Part shown: piece after piece, positions 1 through 7,864 of the stretch
How positions within the stretch are numbered: position 1 is the stretch's first letter
How the letters are laid out: every line of letters begins with the position of its first letter
Assembly (NCBI GenBank): GCA_017381715.1
Contig: JAFOBR010000023.1
Location: 1-32,189 of the forward strand
Origin: Clostridia bacterium
GTDB taxonomy: Bacteria; Bacillota; Clostridia; Oscillospirales; CAG-382
Direction: 5' to 3'
Length of the DNA stretch: 32,189 nucleotides
Translations under genes and position numbers: made by a program
The notes under the pieces: model-generated
The model's input: the letters and a program-made list of their open reading frames with translations, nothing else
Told to the model about the DNA's origin: nothing
The model's database searches: none

Positions 1-732
1 CGTCTTGAGGGCGGATACGGAGTTCAGCCCCGCTGGAGCGACGTTACAAGAAAAGGCGAAATGAGAGGGTATGTTTCCCGCGTTATTGAGCCTGAAGAAT
101 ACAAAGCTATGTCTGATACTCAGCTTTATGAATGTATAAAAGAAGGACTGTACGTAAACGAAGGAACGGCAGACGGTGAGTTTCTCCACAAAAACCGCGC
201 CCAGTATCTTGAGCGCTGTATATACGTATGTCCTTTCTGCGGTCTTTCCGAATTCCACAGCAGCGGTGCTTTTGTAAAATGCGCCAAATGCGGCAGGGAA
301 GCGGAGTATACCGTAACCAAGGAGTTCAAGGGCGTGGGATACGAGCATCCCTTCCGTTTCGTTGCGGATTGGTATGATTATCAGGAGCAATACATAAATT
401 CTATTAACACCACGGATTTTACAGAATCTCCTCTGTATACCGAAAATGTAAAGCTTTATCGCATCATTCCGTATAAAAACAGATATCTTTTAAAAAAGGA
501 TGCGTCTGTTTCTCTTTACGGAGATCGTATCACGGTAAACGAACTTGTTTTTGATTTCGCTTCCGTCTCACAGGTTTCTGTATTGGGAAAAAACAAGCTG
601 AATATATATTACGGAGATAATTTATACCAGCTTAAAGGTAGCAAGCGGTTTAACGCTTTAAAATATCTGCATTTTTATTACCGCTATAAAAATATTACAG
701 GAGAAAATAATGATAAATTTCTGGGACTTTAG
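1..732 (+). CDS. PlsC-like lysophospholipid acyltransferase, C-terminal part (5' end outside window)
   Basis: The frame is open from base 1, so the gene is cut by the window edge; the ATG at 61 is internal. The visible part begins with RLEGGYGVQPRW followed by a basic segment. I recognise this as the segment after the catalytic core in 1-acylglycerol-3-phosphate acyltransferase-like proteins of Clostridia, which acylate lysophosphatidic acid at the membrane. A four-cysteine zinc-ribbon-like pair (CPFC, then CAKC about 16 residues later) follows, then a beta-rich tail of about 100 residues. The HX4D catalytic motif would lie upstream and cannot be seen, so the assignment rests on the C-terminal segment alone. 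The stop overlaps the next gene's start by 23 bp, suggesting one transcript. Confidence 0.55.
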   Translation, partial: RLEGGYGVQPRWSDVTRKGEMRGYVSRVIEPEEYKAMSDTQLYECIKEGLYVNEGTADGEFLHKNRAQYLERCIYVCPFCGLSEFHSSGAFVKCAKCGREAEYTVTKEFKGVGYEHPFRFVADWYDYQEQYINSINTTDFTESPLYTENVKLYRIIPYKNRYLLKKDASVSLYGDRITVNELVFDFASVSQVSVLGKNKLNIYYGDNLYQLKGSKRFNALKYLHFYYRYKNITGENNDKFLGL

Positions 733-2098
733 TGTTTGGGGCAGCTTTATGCTGTTTGCAGTGCTTCTCGGAAGCCTACTGGTTGCAAACATACTTAAAA
801 AATCCGTACCGTTTTTGGAAAAATCTCTTATTCCCACGTCTGTTCTGGGCGGTGTAATATTGCTGGCTGTGGCGTTTATATATAAGCTTATTACCGACGA
901 TGTGTTGTTTGATACTGCGTTTTTCGGCGGTAACGGCTCTGCCACGCTGGAAACACTTACATACCATACACTGGCGCTCGGCTTCATAGCCACTGCGTTA
1001 AAAACCACGGGCGGCAAGCTTAACAAAAAGCGCACTTCCGAAATTTTCAATACCGGCGTCACCACTGTCGGAACATATCTTTTGCAGGCACTTTTGGGTA
1101 TGGGAATAACTATGGTTGCCGCACTTGTTATAGACGAATTTTTCTCCGCCTCAGGAATTCTTCTTGCTTTCGGCTTCGGTCAGGGTACAGGTCAGGCAAT
1201 GAATTACGGCGGTATATACGAAAGTGATTTCGGCTTTGTGGGCGGCAAAAGCTTTGGACTTACCATAGCGGCAATCGGCTTTCTTTGCGCCAGTGTCGGC
1301 GGTGTTATACATCTTAACATCCTTCGCAGAAGAGGAAAGATAAAGGTGGTAAACACCGGAAAGAGCTCTATTATCCACAGCGAAATACAATCGGAAAACG
1401 AAATCCCCATGCAGGAAAGTATGGATAAAATGACAGTGCAAATAGCACTTATGGCTGTTTCTTATCTGTTTGCGTATATGCTTATGTTCGGGCTTGGAAA
1501 CCTTTTGCCCGGTATGAGATCTGTCGTTTACGGCTTCAACTTCCTTTTGGGTGTGCTTTGTGCTACCTTGGTAAAAACCGTTCTTAATTTCCTCAACAAG
1601 AAGAAGCTGGTAAAAAGACAGTATACAAATAACTTCCTCTTGACCCGTGCCGGTAACTTTTTCTTTGATATTATGGTGGTTGCGGGTATCGCCGCCATCC
1701 GCCTTGATATGCTTGAAAAATATTGGGGAATTATTGCCATTCTCGTTGTTGTGGGTACAGTCGCTACCTATGCTTACAATCGTTTCGTTGCAAAAACTCT
1801 TTTCTCCGATTACGCAGAAGAACAGTTCCTTGCAATGTACGGTATGCTTACCGGTACTGCATCTACCGGTGTTATACTACTCCGCGAAATAGACGGCGAA
1901 TTCCGCACCCCCGTTTCGGATAATCTGGCTTACCAGAATTTCCCCGCAATAGTTTTCGGATTCCCGATGATGCTTCTTGCAACCCTCGCACCCAAGAAGC
2001 CCTTGCTTACTCTTATTCTTTTTGGAGTGCTGTTTTTGGTAATGAATGTAATGCTGTTCAGAAGCTATATATTCAAAAGAAAGAAAAATAAAAATTAA
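710..2098 (+). CDS. GltS-like sodium/glutamate symporter family transporter
   Basis: This 462-residue polytopic membrane protein has about ten to twelve hydrophobic segments. It carries glycine-rich re-entrant-type stretches near residues 40-50 (IPTSVLGGVILLA) and 155-165 (FGFGQGTGQAMNYGG). These resemble the two repeats of the GltS sodium:glutamate symporter family, whose second repeat has a similar glycine-rich G-x-G-T/H-G-x-A pattern. It is somewhat longer than E. coli GltS (about 400 residues). The ATG at 710 has AGGAGA at 699-704 and lies inside the end of the acyltransferase gene, so translation is probably coupled. A terminator follows at once. The substrate is inferred from family only; another organic anion is possible. 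Confidence 0.6.
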   Translation: MINFWDFSVWGSFMLFAVLLGSLLVANILKKSVPFLEKSLIPTSVLGGVILLAVAFIYKLITDDVLFDTAFFGGNGSATLETLTYHTLALGFIATALKTTGGKLNKKRTSEIFNTGVTTVGTYLLQALLGMGITMVAALVIDEFFSASGILLAFGFGQGTGQAMNYGGIYESDFGFVGGKSFGLTIAAIGFLCASVGGVIHLNILRRRGKIKVVNTGKSSIIHSEIQSENEIPMQESMDKMTVQIALMAVSYLFAYMLMFGLGNLLPGMRSVVYGFNFLLGVLCATLVKTVLNFLNKKKLVKRQYTNNFLLTRAGNFFFDIMVVAGIAAIRLDMLEKYWGIIAILVVVGTVATYAYNRFVAKTLFSDYAEEQFLAMYGMLTGTASTGVILLREIDGEFRTPVSDNLAYQNFPAIVFGFPMMLLATLAPKKPLLTLILFGVLFLVMNVMLFRSYIFKRKKNKN

Positions 2099-2105
2099 AG
2101 CAGAT

Positions 2106-2150
2106 AAAGAGAAAAGACTGTATATTTATGATACACTCTTTTCTCTTTTG
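2106..2150 (+). terminator. Intrinsic terminator after the GltS-like gene
   Basis: A perfect 12-bp stem (2106-2117 with 2137-2148) continues inward, after one C-C mismatch, with five more pairs (2119-2123 with 2131-2135). The right arm is T-rich and runs into TTTTG. The arms are A-rich and T-rich, so it may work in both directions. Confidence 0.75.
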
Positions 2151-2152
2151 TA

Positions 2153-2181
2153 TTGATTTCCCGAACGAAAAATGTTATAAT
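2153..2181 (+). promoter_or_regulatory. Promoter of the hydrogenase operon (extended -10)
   Basis: TTGATT at 2153-2158 is followed after exactly 17 bp by a consensus TATAAT at 2176-2181, preceded by TG at 2173-2174 (extended -10). It is the only strong promoter seen before the five genes at 2278-7071. Confidence 0.8.
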
Positions 2182-2198
2182 ATATAAAATTAAGCAAA

Positions 2199-2225
2199 AT
2201 CTGCCCATTTTTCTTTTAGGCAGAT
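2199..2225 (+). promoter_or_regulatory. Hairpin in the leader of the hydrogenase operon
   Basis: ATCTGCC (2199-2205) and GGCAGAT (2219-2225) form a perfect 7-bp stem with a 13-nt loop, roughly 10 nt after the expected transcription start and about 50 nt before the first ATG. It could stabilise the mRNA or be a protein-binding site; no known riboswitch is recognised. Confidence 0.4.
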
Positions 2226-2277
2226 ATTTCGGTTTCACAAAGCAATCATTACTTTATATGTTAAAGGAGAAACAACA

Positions 2278-2517
2278 ATGAAAGTTACAGTATGCATCGG
2301 CAGTTCTTGCCACCTTAAAGGCTCACGTAGAGTTATCGAACAGCTCCAGCGTCTCATCGGCGAGAATAATCTTGGCGATAAGGTCGAACTCTGCGGTACA
2401 TTCTGTATGGGCAAATGCCAGCAGGGCGTTTGCGTATCCGTTGACGATGCGTTCCATTCTGTAAACGCAGAGACGGTTGAAGAATTTTTTGAAAACGAAA
2501 TCAAAGCAAAGGTATAA
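2278..2517 (+). CDS. Thioredoxin-like [2Fe-2S] ferredoxin domain protein (first copy)
   Basis: This 79-residue protein is a single thioredoxin-like [2Fe-2S] domain of the type in NuoE and the HydC/HndA subunits of electron-bifurcating hydrogenases. Four cysteines in the family pattern (C6, C11, C43, C47) should hold one [2Fe-2S] cluster; C39 and C52 are extra. It lacks the N-terminal helical region of full NuoE (about 160 residues), so it is a stand-alone electron carrier or a small subunit. AAAGGAG precedes the ATG. It is the first gene after the promoter at 2153-2181 and is followed after 5 bp by a paralogue, then by a hydrogenase-like gene. The likely role, by inference, is electron transfer to or from those proteins. 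Confidence 0.8.
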   Translation: MKVTVCIGSSCHLKGSRRVIEQLQRLIGENNLGDKVELCGTFCMGKCQQGVCVSVDDAFHSVNAETVEEFFENEIKAKV

Positions 2518-2522
2518 ATTTT

Positions 2523-2777
2523 ATGGTCATTCAGGTTTGCGTAGGAAGCTCTTGTTATCTTAAGGGCTCTCACGAAATTGTTGAGCTTTTGCAGAAGTCT
2601 GTGGAAGAACATAAGCTTGAAAACGAAGTTACTCTTACCGGCAGCTTTTGTATCGGCAAGTGCAACCGTGTGGGAGTTACCATTCAGGTGGATGATGATA
2701 TTCACGTAGGTATCACCAAAGAAAACTTCAGAGAATTTTTCGCAGAGCAGATCCTTAAAAAACTGGAAAGGAAATGA
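2523..2777 (+). CDS. Thioredoxin-like [2Fe-2S] ferredoxin domain protein (second copy)
   Basis: This 84-residue protein is a paralogue of the preceding one, with cysteines at identical positions (C6, C11, C43, C47) and the same CxGSSCxLKGS opening. It lacks the extra cysteines C39 and C52, so it is the more standard member of the pair. Sequence between the cluster ligands has diverged considerably, so the duplication is not recent. It starts 5 bp after the first copy and ends 6 bp before the PAS-hydrogenase gene. By inference it carries electrons for, or forms a complex with, the downstream hydrogenase-like proteins. Confidence 0.8.
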   Translation: MVIQVCVGSSCYLKGSHEIVELLQKSVEEHKLENEVTLTGSFCIGKCNRVGVTIQVDDDIHVGITKENFREFFAEQILKKLERK

Positions 2778-2783
2778 TGGGTT

Positions 2784-4463
2784 ATGCCTAATTGCTTGAC
2801 TCTCAGAAAATCAGATTGTAAAAACTGTTATAAATGTATCCGTCATTGTCCTGTTAAGGCTATTCGCTTTTCCGGAAACCAGGCGCACATTATCGGCAAC
2901 GAGTGTATTCTTTGCGGCAGTTGCTTTGTTGTGTGTCCTCAGGATGCAAAGCAGATAGTTAACGAAACGGAAAAAGCAAAGGTGCTTTTACAAAGCGGAG
3001 CGCCTGTAATAGTAAGTCTTGCGCCTTCCTTTATTGCAAATTATGATGGTGTGGGTATCAACGCTATGCGCAAGGCGCTTAAATCCTTGGGATTTTATGA
3101 CGTTGAGGAAACCGCTATCGGTGCCACTATTGTTAAGACAGAATACGAAAGAATGCTTCGTGAAGAGGAAAGAGATATAGTTATTTCCTCCTGCTGTCAT
3201 TCCATCAACCTTTTGATTCAAAAGCACTATCCTCAGGCGCTTGAATATCTGGCAGACGTGGTGTCTCCCATGCAGGCGCACTGCAAGGATATAAAAGCAC
3301 GATATCCGGAAGCAAAAACTGTTTTCATCGGCCCTTGCGTTGCAAAAAAAGACGAAGCAGAGCATTACGAAGGAATAGTTGATGCGGTGCTCACCTTTGA
3401 GGAGCTTACCCAGTGGCTTAACGAAGAGAATATCACTCTCTCCAAAGAAATGGATAGTGACCCCAACAGCCGCGCCCGTTTCTTCCCCACCACCGGCGGT
3501 GTGTTGAAGACTATGGCGCAGGATGCGCCCGGGTATACCTATATCGCTCTTGACGGGGTAGAGAATTGTATTGCCGCCCTCAAGGATATTATCGACGGCA
3601 ACATTCATAAATGCTTCATCGAAATGTCTGCCTGCGTAGGAAGCTGTATGGGCGGTCCGGTTATGGAAAAATACCACCGCACCGAAACCATAAAAGATTA
3701 TATCGCCATTGCCAATTATGCGGGCGAAAAGGATTTCGTGGTTTCTCAGCCCAAGGCTATAGAGCTTAAGAAGAGCTTTGAACATATCGAGCAGCGTCAT
3801 CAGACTCCCTCTGAAATGGAAATTTATGACGTGCTTCGCCAGATGGGCAAGTTCAAGCCCTCTCAGGAGCTTAACTGCGGTTCCTGCGGCTATAACACCT
3901 GCAGAGAAAAAGCAATAGCGATTATTCACGGCAAAGCGGAAATTTCCATGTGTCTGCCTTATCTTAAGAGCAAAGCTGAAAGCTTTTCGGATATTATCGT
4001 TAACAATTCTCCTAACGGTCTTATTCTTCTTAACGAAAATCTTGAAGTACAGCAAATAAACGCTTCCGCAAAGAGAATGATGAATATTCGTTCTTCTTCG
4101 GATATACTGGGCGATCAGGTAGTTCGTATACTGGATCCTTCCGTATTTATGAACGTTTTGCGCACGGGACGTGATGTGATCGGTCAGCGGGTATATCTGG
4201 CGGAATACAAACGCTTCGTAGAGCAGTCTGTGGTGCACGATAAGGCTTCTCACCTTATGGTAGCTATTATGCGTGATATTACCGACGAGCAAAACGAGCG
4301 TGAAAAGAAAGAAAATATCAGCCGTCAGACTATCGAAGTTGCAGATAAGGTAGTGGACAAGCAAATGCGTATCGTTCAGGAGATCGCATCACTTCTGGGA
4401 GAAACCGCCGCAGAAACAAAAATTGCGCTGGCAAAATTGAAGGAGTCCATCCAAGATGAATGA
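2784..4463 (+). CDS. hydS: PAS-containing group C-like (putatively sensory) [FeFe]-hydrogenase
   Basis: This 559-residue protein has, in order: two [4Fe-4S] ferredoxin motifs (C12/C15/C18/C22 and C41/C44/C47/C51); an H-cluster domain with L1 SSCCHS at 135-140, L2 GPCVAKKD at 183-190 and L3 ACVGSC at 283-288; an extra four-cysteine Fe-S motif (C365, C368, C373, C390); a PAS domain at about 404-503; and a charged C-terminal helix. This layout is that of group C [FeFe]-hydrogenases (HydS), proposed to sense H2 rather than turn it over quickly. L1 has HS where catalytic enzymes have P, but both cysteines of the pair are present. GGAAAGGA at about 2765-2772 is the ribosome binding site. The next gene, a phosphatase, overlaps by 8 bp, fitting a sensor with an output partner. 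The sensory role is inferred. Confidence 0.85.
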   Translation: MPNCLTLRKSDCKNCYKCIRHCPVKAIRFSGNQAHIIGNECILCGSCFVVCPQDAKQIVNETEKAKVLLQSGAPVIVSLAPSFIANYDGVGINAMRKALKSLGFYDVEETAIGATIVKTEYERMLREEERDIVISSCCHSINLLIQKHYPQALEYLADVVSPMQAHCKDIKARYPEAKTVFIGPCVAKKDEAEHYEGIVDAVLTFEELTQWLNEENITLSKEMDSDPNSRARFFPTTGGVLKTMAQDAPGYTYIALDGVENCIAALKDIIDGNIHKCFIEMSACVGSCMGGPVMEKYHRTETIKDYIAIANYAGEKDFVVSQPKAIELKKSFEHIEQRHQTPSEMEIYDVLRQMGKFKPSQELNCGSCGYNTCREKAIAIIHGKAEISMCLPYLKSKAESFSDIIVNNSPNGLILLNENLEVQQINASAKRMMNIRSSSDILGDQVVRILDPSVFMNVLRTGRDVIGQRVYLAEYKRFVEQSVVHDKASHLMVAIMRDITDEQNEREKKENISRQTIEVADKVVDKQMRIVQEIASLLGETAAETKIALAKLKESIQDE

Positions 4464-5628
4464 TTTATGTGCTGATATCGGTTATAAGAGTATAAATCAT
4501 TTCGGTGAACAGCTTTGCGGCGACCACGTGGATATTGTAGAACCCGGTGATAACTCTACCGTTGTCGTCCTGTCCGACGGATTGGGAAGCGGAGTAAAGG
4601 CGAGCATACTTTCCACCCTTACATCAAAGATAATTTCCACAATGCTTTCCGAAGGCTTGTCCTTGGAAGAGTGCGTAGAAACTATTGCCGCCACCTTGCC
4701 CGTTTGCTCTGTCCGCGGCGTGGCATATTCCACCTTCACTATTATACATCTTAAAAACAACCAAAGCGCCGAGCTTATTCAGTACGATAACCCCCACGCC
4801 ATCATTATCCGTGATGAGCAGGTCTGGGATTATCCCAAAACAGAAATGAATATCGGCGGCAAAAAAATATACAAATCCGTAATAAAGCTTCAGGAAAACG
4901 ATATTTTCGTTGCAATGAGCGACGGATGCCCCCACGCGGGTATAGGTATAACCTATAATTTCGGCTGGAAGAGAGAAAACATTGCAGAATTTATGCAAAC
5001 TCTCTCCCACGCAGGGTATACCGCAAAGACCTTGTCCACAATGCTTGTGGACGAATGCGATAAGCTTTACGGCTTTCAGCCCGGTGACGATGCCACCGCA
5101 TGTGTTGTCCGTATAAGAAAGAGAGAGCCTATGAATATGCTGTTCGGCCCTCCTTCCAACAGAGACGATGCAGACCGTATGATGTCTCTTTTCTTCTCCA
5201 AGGAAGGCAAGCATATCATTTGCGGAGGAACCACCTCGTCTATTGCGGCAAAATTCCTGCGCAAGCCCTTACGCGCCAGCCTTAACTTTGAAATGGGGGA
5301 TATACCTCCCATCGCAGAGATAGAGGGGGTAGACCTTGTTACCGAAGGTGTTATTACCGTTAACAAGGTGCTTGAATACGCCAAGGATTATCTGGGCGAA
5401 AACAAGTATTACAGCCATTGGAGCTATAAACGGGACGGTGCGTCTCTTATATGCCGTTTGCTGTTTGAGGAAGCAACGGATATTAACTTTTACGTGGGAA
5501 GGGCAGTCAACCCCGCCCACCAGAATCCCGATCTGCCGATCAATTTCAATATCAAAATGAATTTGGTGGAGGAGCTTTCAGCCTGCCTCAAAAAAATGGG
5601 AAAAAGAATAAAAGTCAGTTATTTCTAA
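4456..5628 (+). CDS. SpoIIE/PP2C-type serine phosphatase with a C-terminal accessory domain
   Basis: This 390-residue soluble protein has a SpoIIE-like PP2C domain in residues 1 to about 220. The metal-binding motifs are visible: LSDGLGSG (39-46, D41), MSDGCPHAG (154-162, D156) and GDDATACVV (210-218, D211/D212). SpoIIE phosphatases remove phosphate from serine or threonine of partner proteins, often anti-sigma antagonists. Residues about 225-390 form a second domain containing CGGTTSSIAA (256-265), which I recall beside hydrogenases in other Clostridia but cannot name. The start overlaps the end of the PAS-hydrogenase gene by 8 bp, so the two are probably translated together. No kinase or anti-sigma gene is present in the window, so the substrate is unknown. 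Regulation of sporulation itself is unlikely given this context. Confidence 0.8.
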   Translation: MNDLCADIGYKSINHFGEQLCGDHVDIVEPGDNSTVVVLSDGLGSGVKASILSTLTSKIISTMLSEGLSLEECVETIAATLPVCSVRGVAYSTFTIIHLKNNQSAELIQYDNPHAIIIRDEQVWDYPKTEMNIGGKKIYKSVIKLQENDIFVAMSDGCPHAGIGITYNFGWKRENIAEFMQTLSHAGYTAKTLSTMLVDECDKLYGFQPGDDATACVVRIRKREPMNMLFGPPSNRDDADRMMSLFFSKEGKHIICGGTTSSIAAKFLRKPLRASLNFEMGDIPPIAEIEGVDLVTEGVITVNKVLEYAKDYLGENKYYSHWSYKRDGASLICRLLFEEATDINFYVGRAVNPAHQNPDLPINFNIKMNLVEELSACLKKMGKRIKVSYF

Positions 5629-5640
5629 GGAGTAATTGCT

Positions 5641-7071
5641 ATGGGAGCAATAAGAAAATTCGATACAAAAGTACAGCACTTAAAATATAAAGTATTGCGT
5701 GAGGTAGCGCGCCAGGCATGGAGCGATACCTTGCTTGAAAATATCGTGGAGATACCCAAGATCATCTCTCCCGGTCCCAACCCCACAATGCGCTGCTGTA
5801 TCTATAAAGAGCGCGCTATTCTCGGTGAGCGTATAAAGATCGCCATGGGCGGTGATAAGGATAACCACAACGTTATTCAGGTTATCGATATCGCCTGCGA
5901 TGAATGCTCTGCCGCAGGTTATGAGGTTACCGCATCCTGTCGCGGATGTCTTGCCCACCGTTGCGAGGACGTGTGTAAGCGCGGTGCAATTTCCTTTGAC
6001 CACAACCACGTTGCTCATATAGATAAGTCCAAGTGCGTTGAATGCGGTCAGTGCGCAAAGGTATGTCCTTATTCCGCAATTATCAACCACAAGCGTCCTT
6101 GCCAGAACGCTTGTAAGGTTAAGGCAATATCCATTAATGAAAACAACGCCGCTGCTATCGATAACAGCAAGTGTATCCAGTGCGGTGCCTGCGTATATCA
6201 GTGCCCCTTCGGCGCAATATCCGATAAATCCTATATCCTCAGCGTTATCGATCTTATTAAAAAGAGCGAAAATAACGAAAAATATAAGGTTTACGCAGTA
6301 GTTGCTCCTTCCATTTCCAGCCAGTTTACATACGCAAAGCTCGGTCAGGTAATTACAGGACTTAAAGAACTTGGCTTCTATACCGTTATCGAAGCGGCTC
6401 TGGGCGCAGATATGGTTGCACAGGCAGAATCCAAGGAATTGGCAGAAAAAGGCTTCTTAACAAGCTCCTGCTGTCCCGCATTCGTTCAGTATATCAAATC
6501 CGCTTTCCCCGCACTGCTTCCTCTGGTATCCCACAACCTTTCTCCTATGGGTGCTTTGGCGCAGTATATCAAGAGCAAGGATAAGGATGCAAAGGTTGTA
6601 TTTATCGGACCCTGCACCGCTAAAAAGGCAGAAGCTCAGCTTGAGAGCGTAAAACCCTATGTGGATGCGGTTATGACCTTTGAAGAACTGCAGGCGCTTT
6701 TCGATAGCCGTGATTTCGATATCAACACCTTCGGCGAAGACGTGCTTGATAACGCATCTTATTTCGGCAGAATATTCGCCCGTTCCGGCGGTCTTTCCGA
6801 TGCGGTGGTTCAGGGTCTTAAAGAGCAGAATATCGAATTCAACCTTAAGCCCATCGTGTGCGACGGTATCGAAGAATGCCGCGTAGCTCTGCTTAAAAAG
6901 AGCAAAAACGTTCTGGACGGCAACTTTATCGAAGGTATGGCTTGCGTAGGCGGCTGTATCGGCGGCGCAGGCTGTCTTACCCACGGCGAAAAGAACAAAG
7001 CCGAGGTAGATAAGTACGGCAGAGAAGCTATGGAAAAGACCATAAGCGACGCTGTTTCCGTTTTGAAATAA
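5641..7071 (+). CDS. hydA: Group B-like [FeFe]-hydrogenase
   Basis: This 476-residue cytoplasmic enzyme is expected to interconvert protons and H2. The N-terminal part is cysteine-rich (C52, C53, C86, C89, C100, C103, C108, C112). It is followed by ferredoxin-type motifs at C132/C135/C138/C142 and C178/C181/C184/C188, with C154 and C158 between. The H-cluster domain has L1 TSSCCPA (274-280), L2 GPCTAKK (323-329) and L3 EGMACVGGC (431-439), so all four H-cluster cysteines (C278, C325, C435, C439) and the proton-transfer cysteine (C277) are present. GPC rather than MPC in L2 and the N-terminal cysteine pattern point to group B. AAGGAG precedes the ATG, 12 bp after the phosphatase gene. A terminator follows, so this is the last gene of the operon. 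Confidence 0.88.
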   Translation: MGAIRKFDTKVQHLKYKVLREVARQAWSDTLLENIVEIPKIISPGPNPTMRCCIYKERAILGERIKIAMGGDKDNHNVIQVIDIACDECSAAGYEVTASCRGCLAHRCEDVCKRGAISFDHNHVAHIDKSKCVECGQCAKVCPYSAIINHKRPCQNACKVKAISINENNAAAIDNSKCIQCGACVYQCPFGAISDKSYILSVIDLIKKSENNEKYKVYAVVAPSISSQFTYAKLGQVITGLKELGFYTVIEAALGADMVAQAESKELAEKGFLTSSCCPAFVQYIKSAFPALLPLVSHNLSPMGALAQYIKSKDKDAKVVFIGPCTAKKAEAQLESVKPYVDAVMTFEELQALFDSRDFDINTFGEDVLDNASYFGRIFARSGGLSDAVVQGLKEQNIEFNLKPIVCDGIEECRVALLKKSKNVLDGNFIEGMACVGGCIGGAGCLTHGEKNKAEVDKYGREAMEKTISDAVSVLK

Positions 7072-7088
7072 ATTTAAACCAATACAGT

Positions 7089-7127
7089 AAACACCCCAAG
7101 GAATGCTCCTTGGGGTGTTTTGTTTTT
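7089..7127 (+). terminator. Intrinsic terminator of the hydrogenase operon
   Basis: A perfect 14-bp stem (7089-7102 with 7107-7120), a 4-nt loop, and a T-rich tail (TTTTGTTTTT). On the minus strand, at the end of the phage cassette, the T tract after the hairpin is short, so it would be weaker there. Confidence 0.9.
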
Positions 7128-7148
7128 CGGGTGATGCACGTGCAAATT

Positions 7149-7472
7149 TTATTGTGTCAGCGTATCGGAAATTATTCTTCTTTTTTCCGCTTTCGCTTTT
7201 TCGGTGTAGGCGAGGTAATCATCCTCTGCTTTTTCAAGCTCGTCTTCCTCGCATTTACCTCTTGTATATCTCGCCAGTATAAGCACAAGCGACGCTATTT
7301 TTTCTTCTCCTTCCAGTCTGAGCAGCTCTTGCTTGTTGCGTTCTGCTTTTCGCCGTTCAGCATCCTCTCTCGCCTTGTTTAACGCCCTTTTCAAAAAGGA
7401 ACACACAAAGACAGATACGAACCCGCCGGCAGATAAAAACGCCATCAGAGCCTCTGCAAGGCTTTCAAACAT
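7149..7472 (-). CDS. Small membrane protein with coiled coil, last gene of the phage cassette
   Basis: This 107-residue protein has one hydrophobic segment near the N-terminus (about residues 6-25), followed by a long, highly charged helical region rich in Glu, Lys and Arg. I do not recognise a family. Its place after the holin suggests a lysis accessory (a second holin-like or spanin-like protein) or a virion component, but this is positional inference only. The ribosome binding site before the ATG at 7472 is weak (GAGAT). The 42-bp gap to the holin gene contains a 15-codon frame opening with TTG and ending at TGATAATG, so translation may be passed along by re-initiation. Confidence 0.55.
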   Translation of the reverse strand: MFESLAEALMAFLSAGGFVSVFVCSFLKRALNKAREDAERRKAERNKQELLRLEGEEKIASLVLILARYTRGKCEEDELEKAEDDYLAYTEKAKAEKRRIISDTLTQ

Positions 7473-7514
7473 TATCAGATCTCGTAAATCAGATATGCAA
7501 TAGCGTCAAACAGA

Positions 7515-7850
7515 TCAGCCAACCGTTTTGTCAGATTCGTTAGCAGGGGTATCAGTCTGTTCACGGTTTTTCTCCTTTAGCTGTCTGTAAAGATTATCGG
7601 TGTAAACACCTGCGGCGGCGCACAGAACTCCCTGGGTGATACTGGCGAATATCATAGAAAGTACTTGCTGTGTACCTGTAATGGTATTTGCGGAAAATAT
7701 CCACAACCCTGCAAGCAAAATTCCCGCACCGCCCAAAATAAAGGGTATCTTCCAATCCTTTATACGGCTGTTTTTTATTACCGCACCCAATACGTACAGT
7801 ATTGGAATAAGTACGTATAGCTCTGCGGAAATGTATTCGGTGTAATCCAT
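7515..7850 (-). CDS. Phage holin family protein
   Basis: This 111-residue protein starts MDYTEYISAELYVLIPILY and has about three hydrophobic segments (residues 10-24, 35-53 and 63-85), then a short charged, Asp/Glu/Lys-rich tail. Size, spacing and the opening motif match the phage holin group I know as Phage_holin_5_2. Holins form membrane holes that release an endolysin at the end of a lytic cycle. No endolysin gene is found beside it, which is unusual. AAGGAG lies upstream of the ATG and the gap to the preceding gene is 14 bp. It could also permeabilise membranes for release without a dedicated lysin. Confidence 0.7.
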   Translation of the reverse strand: MDYTEYISAELYVLIPILYVLGAVIKNSRIKDWKIPFILGGAGILLAGLWIFSANTITGTQQVLSMIFASITQGVLCAAAGVYTDNLYRQLKEKNREQTDTPANESDKTVG

Positions 7851-7864
7851 AGTGTTAACTCCTT

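Noticed and set aside
2988..4364. A 458-codon minus-strand frame opposite the PAS-hydrogenase gene
   Set aside because: It is the shadow of a gene with all its Fe-S motifs; no ribosome binding site or recognisable domain.
4456..5628. A true sporulation SpoIIE phosphatase
   Set aside because: It lacks the N-terminal membrane region of SpoIIE and lies in a hydrogenase operon; only the phosphatase domain is shared.
7135..7144. Palindrome TGCACGTGCA between the hydrogenase operon and the phage cassette as an att site
   Set aside because: Only ten bases, and I see no second copy near 15640-16235; more likely chance.
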